Positions 1 to 12,600 of a stretch of DNA of 64,000 bases are shown here, piece after piece. This DNA is from Choanephora cucurbitarum. Taxonomy: Eukaryota > Mucoromycota > Mucoromycetes > Mucorales > Choanephoraceae. Made by a program: the position numbers and the translations under genes. Numbering within the stretch: position 1 is the stretch's first letter; every line of letters begins with the position of its first letter. The stretch covers positions 23,872 through 87,871 of the forward strand of contig JAIWNI010000116.1 in the NCBI GenBank assembly GCA_025331435.1, written 5' to 3'. Below the pieces are notes generated by a model that did no database searches, was not told where the DNA came from, and saw only the letters and a program-made list of their open reading frames with translations.

Positions 1-1
1 C

Positions 2-349
2 AATCACCCAACGACCACTGACAGTCTTTATGAACAATCTTCTTTAAACCATATGGAACAACCTGCCCAAACAGGCAACCACCCTACCACATTGAATGAT
101 GTAACCCAACAGAGTGCCACACAAGGAACAGCCCATCAACAACGTACTGAACGACCTGTTGCTGATAAAGATGCCTTTATTCAACCCCATGAAACAAAGC
201 AACATTTGCAGAGTAACATCAGTCCTGCTGAAAGAGCAAAGCAATTGGCTTCTGAGATGGACAAGACATTTGAAGAGAGAAGAAAGAGTGCTGATGAAGG
301 TGATAAGCTCTTGAAGATTGGTGATAAAAAGGAAATTAAGCTTGAATAA
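2..349 (+). CDS. 3' end of an unidentified protein gene (5' part outside window)
   Basis: An open frame reaches the left edge and continues in frame through the first ATG at 53 to a TAA at 347-349, so this is probably the last exon of a gene that starts upstream. The visible tail is hydrophilic and Gln/Thr-rich, then becomes a charged, probably helical C-terminus (SPAERAKQLASEMDKTFEE and following) ending in KKEIKLE. No domain is recognisable. It lies in tandem with the TFIIB gene, about 300 nt upstream of its ATG. The product cannot be named from this fragment; the coding call rests on the edge-to-stop frame and on the poly-A/T-rich untranslated sequence that follows. Confidence 0.5.
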   Translation, partial: NHPTTTDSLYEQSSLNHMEQPAQTGNHPTTLNDVTQQSATQGTAHQQRTERPVADKDAFIQPHETKQHLQSNISPAERAKQLASEMDKTFEERRKSADEGDKLLKIGDKKEIKLE

Positions 350-645
350 AAAAAAAAGCGAGATTTTTGAATGACCTAATAAGTGTTTCTTGTGTGATTG
401 GTGGGTAAATCGGAGATAGAATGTAAGATAAATAAATGATTTAAAATTTTTTTTTTTTATTTCGAATTCTTTCTTTCCTTTATTGTTTCTTTTTTAAAGA
501 AAAGGAAAATCCATTGTACATATCATTCTTTCTAATTGAGACCCTCTACAACTACCAAAAAAAATAGCCCTTAGATTACATATCATTAGATTACTTTTTT
601 TTTAACAGAAAGAAAACAAAGCCCAAGAAAAAAAAAATAAAAAAA

Positions 646-1720
646 ATGACTACTGCCATCCCTTTCCCTTTACGTGATCCTCAAATAAAAGAGGATGGAA
701 AACCCAAGCAATTCATACCCAATTTGAATGTGAAGCTGGTATGTCCTGACTGTCGTGTTGACCCACCACAGATTGTAGAAGAATTTGCCTCGGGGGATCT
801 TGTGTGCGGTGATTGTGGTCTTGTTCTGGGTGATCGAATTATCGATACTCGGTCTGAATGGAGAACATTTGCAAATGATGAAGGCGATGTAAATGAGTTT
901 TTATTTGTTGATAAGTATGATCGATTGACTTGTTCTATAGGATCCTTCTCGTGTTGGTGCCGCAGCCAATCCTCTGTTGGATGGGAATCAACTGGATACA
1001 GTCATTTCTCGTCGAGATGGTGGATCTGGTGCAGCCAAAGATCTCAACAAAGTACATGGTCGTGCCACTGCTGTCAAGGGTGAACGTAACCTGGTACAGG
1101 CCTATAAGGAGATCAGTGCCATGTGTGACTCCATCTCACTCTCGAAAATCGTCAGTGATACAGCCAAACAGCTCTATAAACGTGTAGAAGATGAAAAGCT
1201 GTTGAGAGGTAAATCGAGTGATGCGATCATTGCTGCCTGTATCTTCATTGCCTGTCGTCAAGAAAAAGTAGGCCGTACCTTCCGTGAGATCTGTGCATTG
1301 ACACGGGTGCCCAAGAAAGAGATTGGCCGTTGTTATAAGTCACTCCAGTCTAAGCTCCAGACAAACACATCCATCATGAACTCTGAAGATTTGATGCTCC
1401 GTTTCTGTTCTAATCTCCAATTGCCAAACTATGTTCAGAAAGCTGGTATTGATCTTGTCAAGCGAGCAAAAGAACATGGTACACTTGCTGGCAAGTCGCC
1501 TATTTCAGTCGCTGCTGCCTGTATCTATCTTGTCTCTTATCTCTATCGTCAGCCTAAATCTACTCGAGATATTGCTCATGTTGCTGGTGTGTCTGAAGTG
1601 ACGATCAAGAGTGCTTATAAATCACTTTATGCTGAAAAGGATAGTTTGGTTGATATTGATGCCTTAAGGACAAAGCCTAATGGTGAAAACCTTAGTTTTG
1701 AAGATCTTGCTTTACCTTAA
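646..1720 (+). CDS. SUA7: Transcription initiation factor IIB (TFIIB)
   Basis: General RNA polymerase II initiation factor that bridges TBP-bound promoters and polymerase in the nucleus. Two exons, 646-888 and 941-1720, with a 52-nt intron (889-940), give a 340-residue protein, close to the usual fungal length. The N-terminus holds the zinc ribbon (CPDC at about 33-36, CGDC at about 52-55), followed by the B-reader/linker ([12 protein letters not shown] joined to [12 protein letters not shown]). Two cyclin-fold repeats follow, each with the typical [16 protein letters not shown] and [15 protein letters not shown] helices. The splice restores the conserved linker exactly, so the model is firm. 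The ATG is preceded by an A-rich stretch. The next gene (ULS1-like) is in tandem, 385 nt downstream. Confidence 0.97.
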
Positions 1721-2105
1721 ACATTGTTGTCAATCTTCTTTTTTAAAAAAAAATGTACAGTTCTCATATATATATACACAAAAAAAAAGAGATTTTCTTT
1801 AAAGAATAAAAAAAAAAAGGCAAAAGCGACATCTATTGGATTTTGAAGACAACAATTTTTTTTTCATATCTATGATGTTACACTAGAAGTGGTCAATGTA
1901 AAGTGATGAGGTCAATTGGGCTGTAGAATAGTGTTAATGAACTACCAACACATATCAAATGCTTAACAGTACAATAGGCCATTTAAAAAAAAATAATCAA
2001 GTTGAAACCTATCAAATCGTATTTTTGTTTGACTCGCTTTTTTTTCTTTTAATTTTATTTTTTTCTTCTTCTTTCTCTCTCTCTTTTTCTTAAATTATAT
2101 AAATT
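1721..2105. other. Intergenic region between TFIIB and the SNF2/RING gene
   Basis: AT-rich spacer of 385 nt with homopolymer A and T runs. A strong pyrimidine tract (TTTCTTCTTCTTTCTCTCTC type) sits about 20-70 nt before the downstream ATG, as is common in fungal promoters. I see no RNA gene and no convincing TATA box beyond a short ATATATATA run near 1771. Confidence 0.5.
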
Positions 2106-5100
2106 ATGCACAGTCCTGGAATTCAAGTGTTTGAAATATCAGATACGGATTCAGTCTACGAAACACCCTCAGAAAGTCATCCCACTGAATCCGACTGTGT
2201 ATTTGACTTGACTTCAGATAAACAGAAAGACATGCTGGACGACGATGCCTATGCTTTCTTTGTAGAAGCAGGCCTAGAAGATCCTGACGAACTAGCCATG
2301 TTAGGCATCAACCTAGACGAGATCAAACAACAACGAAAGATAGAAGAACGTCTAGAGACTCAGAACAAGCGTGATTTCGAACTGGCTGCTCAGCTTCAAC
2401 AACAACTTCAGGCAGAAGGAAGAAACAGTACACAGACCACCTTTCATTGGACTCCACCTATCAAACGAGAAGAGATGGAACGAGAGGAGGCTGCTAAACG
2501 GTTGAGGACAGAGAAGGGCAAACAGGCGATTGAAATCAACGATGAAGTCTGTATCGATCTGACAAACGACGATGACATCTATCAGATCCAGACTATTTCA
2601 GACGATGAAGACTTGACACCACCCATGACTGACTATGAACAATTACGTTTCTTGATGGGCAACAACACATTAAATCCCTTTGCACCTTCTTCTTCTTCTT
2701 CAAATTGTCCACCACCCAATGCCTCATCTTATTCTGTACCTTATTATCCTTACTTTGTACATAATGTCAATGGTAAGCGACGTATGGTATTCCCTACACC
2801 CATTGTATCCCGTGCACCACAGCCTAATCCAAGACCATTACAACCTCATCCCACCACCTACACACGTCCCTTATCTCAACAAGAGACAGAGAGAGAATTG
2901 GCCAGTCTGCTGGAGAATGTGGTTGATGATGATCCACCACCACCTGAAGATAGAGCAGGTACACCAGATGGACTGAACATCACTTTGCTTGAACATCAAA
3001 AGGTAGGCTTGCAATGGATGATGAAGATGGAGAATTCAAACAACCGAGGTGGTCTCTTGGCAGACGATATGGGTCTTGGCAAGGTAAGTTCTCTGGCTGG
3101 TATGAGATGGCTGTATATTCATCTAGATTTAGACCATTCAAGCCATGGCTGTGATTGTTCAGAATCCTTGTCATGATGTGACTGAATTTGATCCTGTCTA
3201 TCTCACCCAACCACCACAGACCATGGTGGATGACGCCATTCGTGTCAAGGCAACATTGATTGTCTGTCCTGTCTCTCTGATGGATCAATGGCGCAGAGAG
3301 ATTAAGGAAAAGACAACACCTCCTCTTCGTGTTATGGTCTATCATGGTGCAGGTCGAACCAACAATCCTTATGAATTCTCTCAATATGATGGTAACTAAA
3401 GAAAACAAAGAAGCTTGGCAGTGTACTTATGCCTTTATGTTAGTGGTCATCTCTTCCTATTCTGTCACTGCCAATAACTTTCATGACACTCAAAAGGGTC
3501 CCATGTCCAAAGTGCGATTCCATCGTGTCATCCTGGATGAAGCACATACGATCAAGAACAAACAAACCTTTGGTGCGCGTGGATGGTAAAGTAAGACAAT
3601 GAGTTGTATTTATGCTCATCTTTTTTTTTTAGTTGTCAAATCGAAGCTACCTATCGATGGTGTCTCACAGCCACACCCATTCAAAACAAGATTGAAGAAC
3701 TTTACTCGCTCATCAAATTCTTACGCATCAGACCCTTCTGTGACTGGGAAGAATTCAGAGAATCCATCGTGAAGCCCATGAAGGCAGGCAACCATCGCAA
3801 GGCTATCCGTGTGGCCCATTTGCTGATGAAGGCCATCTCGATGCGTCGCTCCAAAAAGGCCAAGATTGACGGTCGACCCATCCTGGACTTGCCTGAGCGT
3901 AATGTCCATATGACCCATATCGATTTCTCCCCGGATGAACGCACGCATTACGACTTTGTCGAACAACGCGCTCAGGCCCGTTTCAACAAGTACCTCCAGG
4001 CTGGTTCGGTCATGAAGAACTATTCGTCTGTCCTGGTCTTGCTGTTGCGTCTCAGACAGGCCTGTCTTCATCCCAACCTGACCTTTGTGGAGGGCGATGG
4101 TGAAGTGCCTGTTGAGCCCCCCGAGAATCAAGAACAACTGGCCCGTCAGATGAAACCCGATGTGGTCCGGCGTCTGTTGAGTGATGCTACCTCGATTGCT
4201 GAGATCGAGTGTCCTATCTGTCTGGATATCGCACAAGATGCTCAGATTGCAAAAGAGTGTGGTCACATTCTCTGTAAAGAATGTCTGGATAATTTCATCA
4301 ATACCAATGATGGGGCTACCAAACGCTGTCCTCATTGTCGTGGTGATATCAGTAAGGCCAATATGGTACCCTTGGAAGCCTTTTTGAAAGTCCATGCGCC
4401 TGATCTCATCAAAGAGGCCGAACAACAAGAGAAAGAGGAAGCGGCAAGTAAGGACAAGGAAGAAAAGGAAGCATTGGCACGCGTACATGAATTTATTTCA
4501 AGTGCCAAGATTGATAAGATGATTGAGATCCTCAAGGAAACCAATGTGGCCACCAACAATCAAGACAAAACCATTGTCTTTTCTCAATTCACTGCTTTTG
4601 TAAGTCAAATATGCGACTGAATACTTTGTTGCTAATCGTATGAATAGCTTGATTTGATTGAAACACCTTTGAAGCATGAAGGTTTCAAGTATCTTCGTTA
4701 TGATGGATCGATGGATATCAAGAGTCGTGCAGACACAGTCTCTAAATTCTTTGAGGATCCTGAATATACTGTCCTGTTGGTCTCTACCAAATGTGGTTCA
4801 CTCGGTCTTAACCTGACGTGTGCTAACCGTGTCATCTTGATGGATATCTGGTGGAACCCTGCTTTAGAAAACCAAGCAATCGATCGTGTTCATCGTATCG
4901 GTCAAAGAAAGCCTGTGGATGTCCATCGTATCTTTATCAACAGAACAGTAGAAGATCGTATACTAGAACTACAGAAAAAGAAACAGGTAAGATTAACAGG
5001 ACTGTGCATATGAATATGTGGTCATTCAACTTTTATATAGAGTATTGCTGATGGTGTTCTGGGTGAAGGCTCTCAAAAGAGCACTAGTCGCTTAGGTCTT

Positions 5101-5163
5101 CGAGAGATGATCTATCTTTTCCGTGGTGGTGATGTTCCTGAACCTGATGCGCCTAACCCATAG
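2106..5163 (+). CDS. ULS1: SNF2-family DNA translocase with RING finger and SUMO-interacting motifs (ULS1/RIS1-like)
   Basis: Six exons (2106-3083, 3133-3391, 3444-3585, 3633-4599, 4648-4986, 5041-5163) give 935 residues. The helicase core has Walker A (ADDMGLGKT, split by intron 1), the DEAH box at about 444-447, LTATPIQN, and the C-terminal lobe with [16 protein letters not shown] and [10 protein letters not shown]3HC4 RING (CPICLD ... [13 protein letters not shown] ... CPHCRG, about 653-695) sits between the lobes, as in the RAD5/RAD16/ULS1 group. There is no HIRAN domain. Three acidic hydrophobic SUMO-interacting motifs lie near the N-terminus (VFEISDTDS about 8, VFDLTSD about 32, CIDLTNDDD about 149). 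This pattern fits ULS1/Rrp2, a SUMO-targeted ubiquitin ligase and translocase acting on sumoylated chromatin proteins. Orthology is inferred; family membership is certain. Confidence 0.93.
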
Positions 5164-5341
5164 ATCCTCTATAGATACCTCTTTATGTATATATATATTT
5201 TTTCTGTCTCTTTGTGTACTTAAATTAAATGATTGCCATGATAACTGTTTAGAGTTATGCTTTTGGTATCTGGAATGATAAGTGTCATTCCCCCCCCCTT
5301 TTGAGGGATTTCTTTTTTGTTTCTTCTTCTTTTCTGTTTAG

Positions 5342-7379
5342 ATGCAACCTCTTGTGTTATTCTTGTGGCTTGTTCTGACTGTTGTATCAGCAGAATCCAA
5401 TGCTTTATTTGCAGACCATGATCCTTTGATCTCCACTGTGGAATTGAGGGATGATGCCTTTGTTCCTTTTCATTGGAAAGGCCGTTCTGGCTTCTCTAGC
5501 ACTACATTTCATATTGATGTGGTAGATGAAGCCAGCGTGTTTGTGACAGACTATCTTGATAGTGGCGATATCTTTGAGCTCTACGATAACGATCAATTGG
5601 TCGGCAGTACATCAGACACCAACGATCTATCCATCTTCAAGGCCACACCAGAAGAAGCCGTCAAGGAGGACGGGTTCAGTAAAGGCCTCTTTTTGCTGAC
5701 TGAGGGATCGCATACGATCACCATCAAAGCCCTCAGTCCTCATACAAAAGGAACAGGAGCCATTCGTCTCTTGAACACAAATGGGCCTGTGGATTTCCAT
5801 CATCATCGTCAAAAGGCGGCTGTAGTAAATACGTTGGCTCAAGACTATACTGAATATCTCTATTATTTCAATGGAGCCATCTGGGGCCCTCTTTCAAGAG
5901 CAGATGCAGCGACAATCAGTAAGCAAAATAGGGATCTAACCACCTTACACACTACTCACCACTTCTTGTCTAGTTCCTACCTTAACCACCACCCTCACGG
6001 TCTATAAACCTCCTTCTCTATTGACTTTCGATGTCACTTCCACCTCCACTATCACATTTGCAAGTGCGGTCACCAGTACATTCGATACAGTACGCTTCAG
6101 CACAGGCACAACCACATCGACCGTACCTACCTTGACCACCGTAGCCTCTATCCTCCTCACGACCTACACCACATCTGCCCTCAACACGCGTGTCACTACC
6201 ATCACACCGTCTGTCACCACAGGCACCTTGACTCTGAACGGCCTCGCCTTCACCTTCACCACCACCCTCAGCCCAGCCTACACCTCTACCTTGACCACAC
6301 TGGAGGCCTCGACCTATACCACCACAGATACCATCATCACTTATGTCCCCACACCCTCTACCATCACAGGCACATCCACCTTCACCACTGCTCTTACTGG
6401 ACCCACCACCACCACCTTTGTCGTCACCAGCACAACCACAGGCACCACCACCTTCAAATCGTACGGTCTGGCTGGTCTCTCACCTACAGCTACACTCGTG
6501 ACCACCTCTACCACCGTACTGCCAGTACCCACTACCACCACCTTCGTCATCACCAGCCTCTCTCTCATCCCTACCACCACCACCACTACAGCCACCTCGA
6601 CCTCGGTGACCACGACAGCGACCACAGCCACCATCGATGCCACTGTCGCACTGCCTACCACCATCACTGTCGCCGTCCTGAGTTCGTCTACCAGCACAGT
6701 CTTGACGACAGTCCTGTCGACCCTGACCACCACCAGTACCTCACTCATCACCATCGGGGGTCAAACGATCACCAACACCTTCACTCTCGTCGGAACGACC
6801 ACTAACTTGATCACTGTGCCTGCCACCACCACACAGACTCAGGCGGCGATCACGACCATTGCACTGGCTACGGCCACCGCCACCACCACTTCCACCTCCA
6901 CTGTGGCGGGCGTGACCCTGGTGGTGCCTGTCCTACAAGCTCAATTTACAGAGACCGCCACCACCCTCTTGACTGAGACGACACCCCTTACGCTCAACGT
7001 CGTGGCCACCACCACCCTCCCGACCACCCTCTTGACCACCGCCACCATCACTACACCCACCACCTCTGTCATTGTCAATGTCGTGCCAACCACGCTTACC
7101 CTGACATCCACCCAGATCAGTTTGGTGACCAATGTCGTGACGAACACAGCCACAACCACTCTCATCAATACCTCTACCTCTACCTCCACCAGTACTTCCA
7201 CCGCTACCCTGCTCGCCACCGTCACCAACACAGTCACTACCATCGTAGTCAATACCATCACCAATACCATCACACCCACCATCACCAACACGGCTACCAA
7301 CACGGTCCGTATCACCTCTACTGTCACCAATACCATTCGTGTTCCTTGTGTGGTCAATCTGTTGGGACTTTGTATTTAA
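5342..7379 (+). CDS. Secreted or cell-wall Thr-rich protein with N-terminal globular domain
   Basis: Two exons (5342-5918, 5974-7379; 55-nt intron) give 660 residues. A clear signal peptide (MQPLVLFLWLVLTVVSA) is followed by a roughly 170-residue beta-rich domain with VTDYLDSGDIFELYDND and GLFLLTEGSHTITI. The remaining ~460 residues are almost entirely Thr, Ser, Val, Ala, Leu and Pro with very few charges, typical of a heavily O-mannosylated wall stalk. The tail ends in RVPCVVNLLGLCI with two Cys and no obvious GPI hydrophobic signal. Codon use in the stalk is strongly ACC/ATC biased, so the coding strand is C-rich, unlike its neighbours, and long antisense open frames arise as a result. The gene converges on the START gene, with 4 nt between stop codons. 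Function is unknown; a surface or wall role is inferred. Confidence 0.85.
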
Positions 7380-7383
7380 TTTC

Positions 7384-8084
7384 TTATAAATAAAGAACAT
7401 GCGTATCATCCGATGACAGGATGGGACCATGGTCTCTTTCATACTGTCTACAGGCATGCTTCAAATGATCAATAAAGGCAGGCACACCCGTCTTGGCAGC
7501 CCAATTCAGGATGGCCTTTGGAATATTGCCCTATTCAAAATGAATATTTTATCAATGAACCCAACCAAAGTATTTACCTTGGGATCATCAAAATAATCCA
7601 TAAAGATATGACACCCTTTCGTATCTTCAGTAGCTGTAATACAAATATGTTGCATGTAATCATCAATCCGAACCACACCCTTTTGTTCAGGATAGACTGA
7701 GGCAGGCAACGATTGTCCCAAGATCACTTGATATTGCCTCTGGTCATCTTGCACCTTTCTCTTTTCAATCACATAAGCATAGTCACGATGAGCCAATGGC
7801 CAAGGATATTTCATTTGGAAAAGTGTGCCGCCCTCAAACAATTGATAGCCCAGCATGTTCTTGTCCCATTGTTTCCTGAATTCAAGGTCTAGATAGACAT
7901 GCGCTAATGTGTCTGCCTTGATGTCGGTCCAGGTCCCAATGGATCGGTAGCGATAGAGGCCTTGGTGAAGTTGTCGATAGATTGTGAATTCCTGTGTCTT
8001 GACATAGAATTCCCAATTGTCTAATGAAAGGTCTTTGCATTGTTTTGCAAATGATATGAAATCTGAGTCTTTGAAGGTAGACAT
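7384..8084 (-). CDS. START-domain lipid-transfer protein (PCTP-like)
   Basis: Two exons on the minus strand (8084-7578, 7530-7384; 47-nt intron) give 217 residues, the size of a single START domain such as phosphatidylcholine transfer protein. START signatures include YRSIGTWTDIKADTLAHVYLD, FRKQWDKNM, the KYPWPLAHRDYAYV strand and the C-terminal helix GNIPKAILNWAAKTGVPAFI, which lies in exon 2 and forms the lid over the lipid pocket. I chose the ATG at 8084 (MSTFKDSDF). An in-frame ATG at 8123 would add a hydrophobic stretch (MHFSPLFFLIFTP), which would be unusual for a cytosolic START protein but is not excluded. The likely role is non-vesicular transfer of a phospholipid; the ligand cannot be read from sequence. 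Confidence 0.9.
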
Positions 8085-9631
8085 AGGTGTAAAGATAAGA
8101 AAGAAAAGGGGGGAAAAATGCATTGTTGGAGGAGTTTTGGTCTCCGAAAATAAGGTACAACAACCAAAAATGGGGAAGTCTAATTTGATCTATCAAGCTT
8201 GTTTTTTTAAAAGTGAAATAACTGATAAGAGCTTTATACACTATGGTTTGTAACATCGCCTAATACAATGAGTGTAACACAAACTATGTAAAGTAGATGG
8301 GTTGCATAAAGGCACTCTTTTTTTTTTATGACTTATTCCTGATCTTTATTCTCTAGTTCAAGAGAAGCAAAATTACGTGATTCAAATTGAAAAAAGAACA
8401 GATAAGGTCAAGCAAGATAAGGCATATACAACTCATGATGCACATCTAGATCAGTATAGGAGCGCTTCCTGTGCTTACCTCTATAGCTTGAGCATGACTT
8501 ATGAAGGTGTCCTTTTGATAGTAACAAAGATGATGTGTGCCTGATTGTCATTTAATGCATCGTATTAAGCAGATGTGATATTTTTCTATTGCCAACATGT
8601 AAGAAAAAAAAGAAAGGACAAGTACATAGCAACTCTCTTAATGTCTCTATTCATTTTAAGCCCTTTTGATATCACTGCCCTTTTTGAAAGCAGAGAAGAG
8701 CAACCAGGTAAGAAAGTTTTCTACACCAGTTTTAGAGATGCGTCTATACACCGATCAAAAACAAAACAAAAAGAAGAAACGGCCTCAAAGGCTCGAACTG
8801 CTGAAAAAGGTGAACTGCCTTTTTGGTTTCATCCAATGCCCTTGGCCTTTTAATGTTGGCTATTCTCTAAACAATGAACAACTAATTTAGCCAAGAGAAC
8901 GATCGCTTTTCTTTTCAGCTCAGCAAATAAAATAAAAGCTATAGAGAGTGAGTAAAGAGAGTAGCTGATTCAATAGTGTCATGAACCAAAAATAGGTTTT
9001 ACTCGAAGAATTCAGTCTGTACAAACAAGACATGAAATCGAATTAAAAAAAAAAGCCGATCATCTTAAGCTGTGATTATTTATAATTTCTCATATCAACC
9101 CTGTTTCTTTATCGCTTCTTTATTAATAACCAAAATTGGTTTTCTTCTCAAACAAACATGTACAAACAATAAATTGCTTCCATGCAACTTTCATCACAAA
9201 GAAAATCTTTAGGGATCCAATATGCTCTTGAAGTAGTGTAAAGCATCTGGTGTCTACTATTGAATATCCTGCTTAGAAGCAATTGAATTTCAACTATTCA
9301 ACATGATGTTATTGATACACAATTTACTCTGGCCATGAAACTCCCAAGTGTTGCCAATTCAGTCAGATTCCATAATTAGGTTAACAACCAAGTTGACGTT
9401 CAGCTGATTTGTTCTAATGGAAATTAACGTTCCTTTTCGGACCAGAAGACCAATCAATTCTTTACTCTGGAGGATCTTGGCCTGATCGAACTCCGAAAAA
9501 ATTGGTTTTCCCATATTTGAGTTGTTCATTTCAATTTTCTTTTTTTTTTTTCTTTTTAAACAAACCATTTACGTTATTCTATTATTTGAACAAAGCAGAG
9601 AACGTTTTTTGGCATTTGTAAACTGAACAGT
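8085..9631. other. Intergenic region, divergent between START and FNIP genes
   Basis: About 1.5 kb between two divergently transcribed genes. The sequence is AT-rich with poly-A/T runs. An open frame of 92 codons at 8575-8853 has no recognisable domain, no clear exon partners and no supporting context, so I do not call it a gene. No tRNA-like cloverleaf or repeat stands out. It probably holds both promoters. Confidence 0.45.
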
Positions 9632-12600
9632 ATGCTACAAAGACTCTTTCGTAGCAAAGCTATTTCAAGAGACGCCGACGACGCCTATAGTCAAAACCTA
9701 TTAGAACCTCAATCGTAAATAAAAACACACCTTTTATTAGCTCAGTAACTTTGTTAGAGAGAGAGAGGGAATGCGTGAGGCGGTAAAAAAAAAAGGTGGT
9801 GGTGGTGGAGACAGTCAAGTGTTGGAAATAGTGGATATACGTGCTTTAAAAAAAAAGACAAAAGATATCTTCATATTTAAAATTTTACCCTTCCTTCCCT
9901 CCCTTCTTTTTTGTTTATTCTTTTAGATGGCAGCCTAGTAATCTGGAACTAGATCATTTGCGGGTCTTATTCTGTCAAGACGTTGGGGACTCAAACAAGA
10001 CTATCCTGTATGACTCAGATTATTATCTCAATGATGCATCGTTACATAATACTCAATTAGCTCGATCTTGGAATGGATCTCAAGTACACACAACCGGGAA
10101 AGATATGGATATAGGCTCCTTCAAGGACACGAGACATGACTGGAAGCCTTCTTACTTGAAAACAATGCCTTCTTTATGTATCTCTGATCAACAAAAGCAG
10201 TATGCGCGCCATGTAAGTCTTCAGTAGATTGAATAGATGTATGTTAACAAGAGACATTAGAGCCATCGAAAATTAGATTTGACTGGAGAAATGATATTCG
10301 GTACAGCCCCTCTTGCTTATAAAGGCATGAACACAAAAATTCATTATTACAAACGAGACAAAAGTCCTCAGATTATTGTCTCTAAACTCTTTACGCTCAA
10401 CAGTGTGTATCAACATCACCATGCTCAGCAGCATCTGGATTCACCTCGTCGTCGATCTTTTTCTTCTATCAACAGTGATCGGTCTTCATTCATGGCTAAT
10501 TCTTCTTTGTGTGAAGACAATGTATCCGAGCAGTCAAGTGACGATGACCATTTCTCTATCTCGTCTTCTATCTATCCACCTGTCGTAGGCCTCTGTCAAT
10601 CAACAAAACGGACACGAAGATTCAGCCAAACAAACATGGAAAACGGATCATTTAGTCCGACTCCTTTACCTACACCCAGACTCTCGAGTCATGATAATGT
10701 AAGTTGTGATCAATCGGATGAGAGAAAAAAAAATTCTTATCCTCTTTTTAATAGCCTGTACGACTTACTTCAAGATCCGTCAAATTTGCTGTTGCTATCG
10801 TGATCACATTAGAAGAAAAGAATGTGACATTATACGACTTTATCTTCTCTCATTTCGCCTTAATTGAGAACAGACTACATCAACTCCAAGCAGTTGCATT
10901 TCGACAGCTTTACCAGCATTTTAAATCACATCCTCCTCCTCAACAGTTACAGCCCAGAAAGAGATCAAGTGGCATATTTCTAAGCTCAAACGCGTTTCAG
11001 AATGATTCAGTTCTGATTGATGCAGCCAATCATTTCAAACAAGCCTTCTATGACCTCTATACCACTCCTCGGATTCAAGTAAGAAACAGATAGATCTCAT
11101 TGTTCATAAACTCATGATCTATAGGAGCCATTATGGTTGAACAGGACAACATTCCCACACAAAAAGTCAGAATACGATATGAGCCTGATGAAAGAACTCA
11201 TGTTTCTGGTTCACCAGTTTAACAACAAAGCGCACAACCATTTCATTTCAACCTTACTCACAGGCGTTCTTATGCATCATCTCTCTTGGGTACATACAGT
11301 AGCTCCTCCAGAAGCAGAAAATGTAATGATCGTTGTTTCTATGGTAAATACAATTGTCTTATCTTTTTTTTTTGTATAGAATGCTGGATGTCATCATGGC
11401 AATTATGATCCATTATGGGCACAATTAAGGTAAACTAGCATTTGTTTTCTATTGCTCTAGCTAAGATCCATTGCAATAAGTGATCTTTATGGATTTATAG
11501 GAACACCCTCAAGAGTAACAAGAACGCTTGTTGTTGGATTACGACCTAGTATTGTACGACGTATTCTGTACATTCTATCTTACTTTATTCGATGCAACGA
11601 AGTGTTTGAGAACACAGAAACAAGAACCAAACAGACCAATCAATCGATACCAACATCTGCTTCCACCGAATCTATCTTTAGCCGAGAAGTGCTGGATGAT
11701 GCTTATAGTGAACACCGATTTGAAGATAGGATTGTCAAGCATCTGACAGGTGGCATTGAATCCATTGCCATACCACCTGGTCATTCTCATCATTCTATCT
11801 ATCCTTCTTCCTCCATGGATTCCAGCTCACTCAAGAGTTCTTCAAAATGGTTGAGTGATACAGATGAACGTTCTTGGTCTCCAGATCCCTGTACTATCTT
11901 GTCATCTTCCCCTTCCTCTATTGGTGGTGAGATGCCTTCCTCCATAGTACCTACTGAATGTTATTATGTACCTATGCCAAAGTAAGTTGATTGTGTACTC
12001 TCTATTTTCTTAAACTAAGATCTGTCTCTAGATCCACCATTACCCATATGGAACCTGATATCACAGCTATTCCGATATCAGAGCAAGAGACGGATGTCAA
12101 AAGTATTATACCCAGCCATTGTTTGTTTTCAAAATCCTATGGTCGCTCACTGATGGCTTCATACTCTGATACGTACAAGTCTGATTTTGTTTTGTTGGGC
12201 GTTCCCACCTTACCTCCTCTTTCTGTACTGGATGCTGATTTGAAAAGTACACTTGAACAATTCACACTGTCTGACTCTGTTTATGAATCGTCTTGCCTTG
12301 TCATTGATGCAAATAATTTGTAAGGAAATCAATTGGAACAGAGGACATTAGCTTATCTTTTTTTTTTGATAGCAAGTGCCGTGTATTGAATCATAAAGCA
12401 TCTGATGTACATACTGCAGACAAGAAATCCAATGTAAATGGTCATTGGCAGCCTATCAGCATGTCTAATTTAGTACATACCATGTTGACTGAGATGAAGC
12501 AAATGTTTGATGAGCATCATGGTGACTTGTCTTGTTCAGAACAGGTAAACATGTCTTGACAGTTCATATACGTTCTTTACTAAAAAAAAAGAAAATGATA

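Noticed and set aside
3721..4488. 255-codon minus-strand frame opposite the SNF2/RING gene
   Set aside because: Antisense shadow of conserved helicase and RING coding sequence with no recognisable product.
6341..7457. Long antisense open frames (137-174 codons) over the Thr-rich gene
   Set aside because: They arise from the ACC/ATC-rich coding strand, give Val/Gly-rich low-complexity products and lack introns, domains or promoters of their own.
8575..8853. 92-codon frame in the START-FNIP spacer
   Set aside because: No domain, poor start context and a low-complexity Lys-rich product; overlaps another frame equally long.
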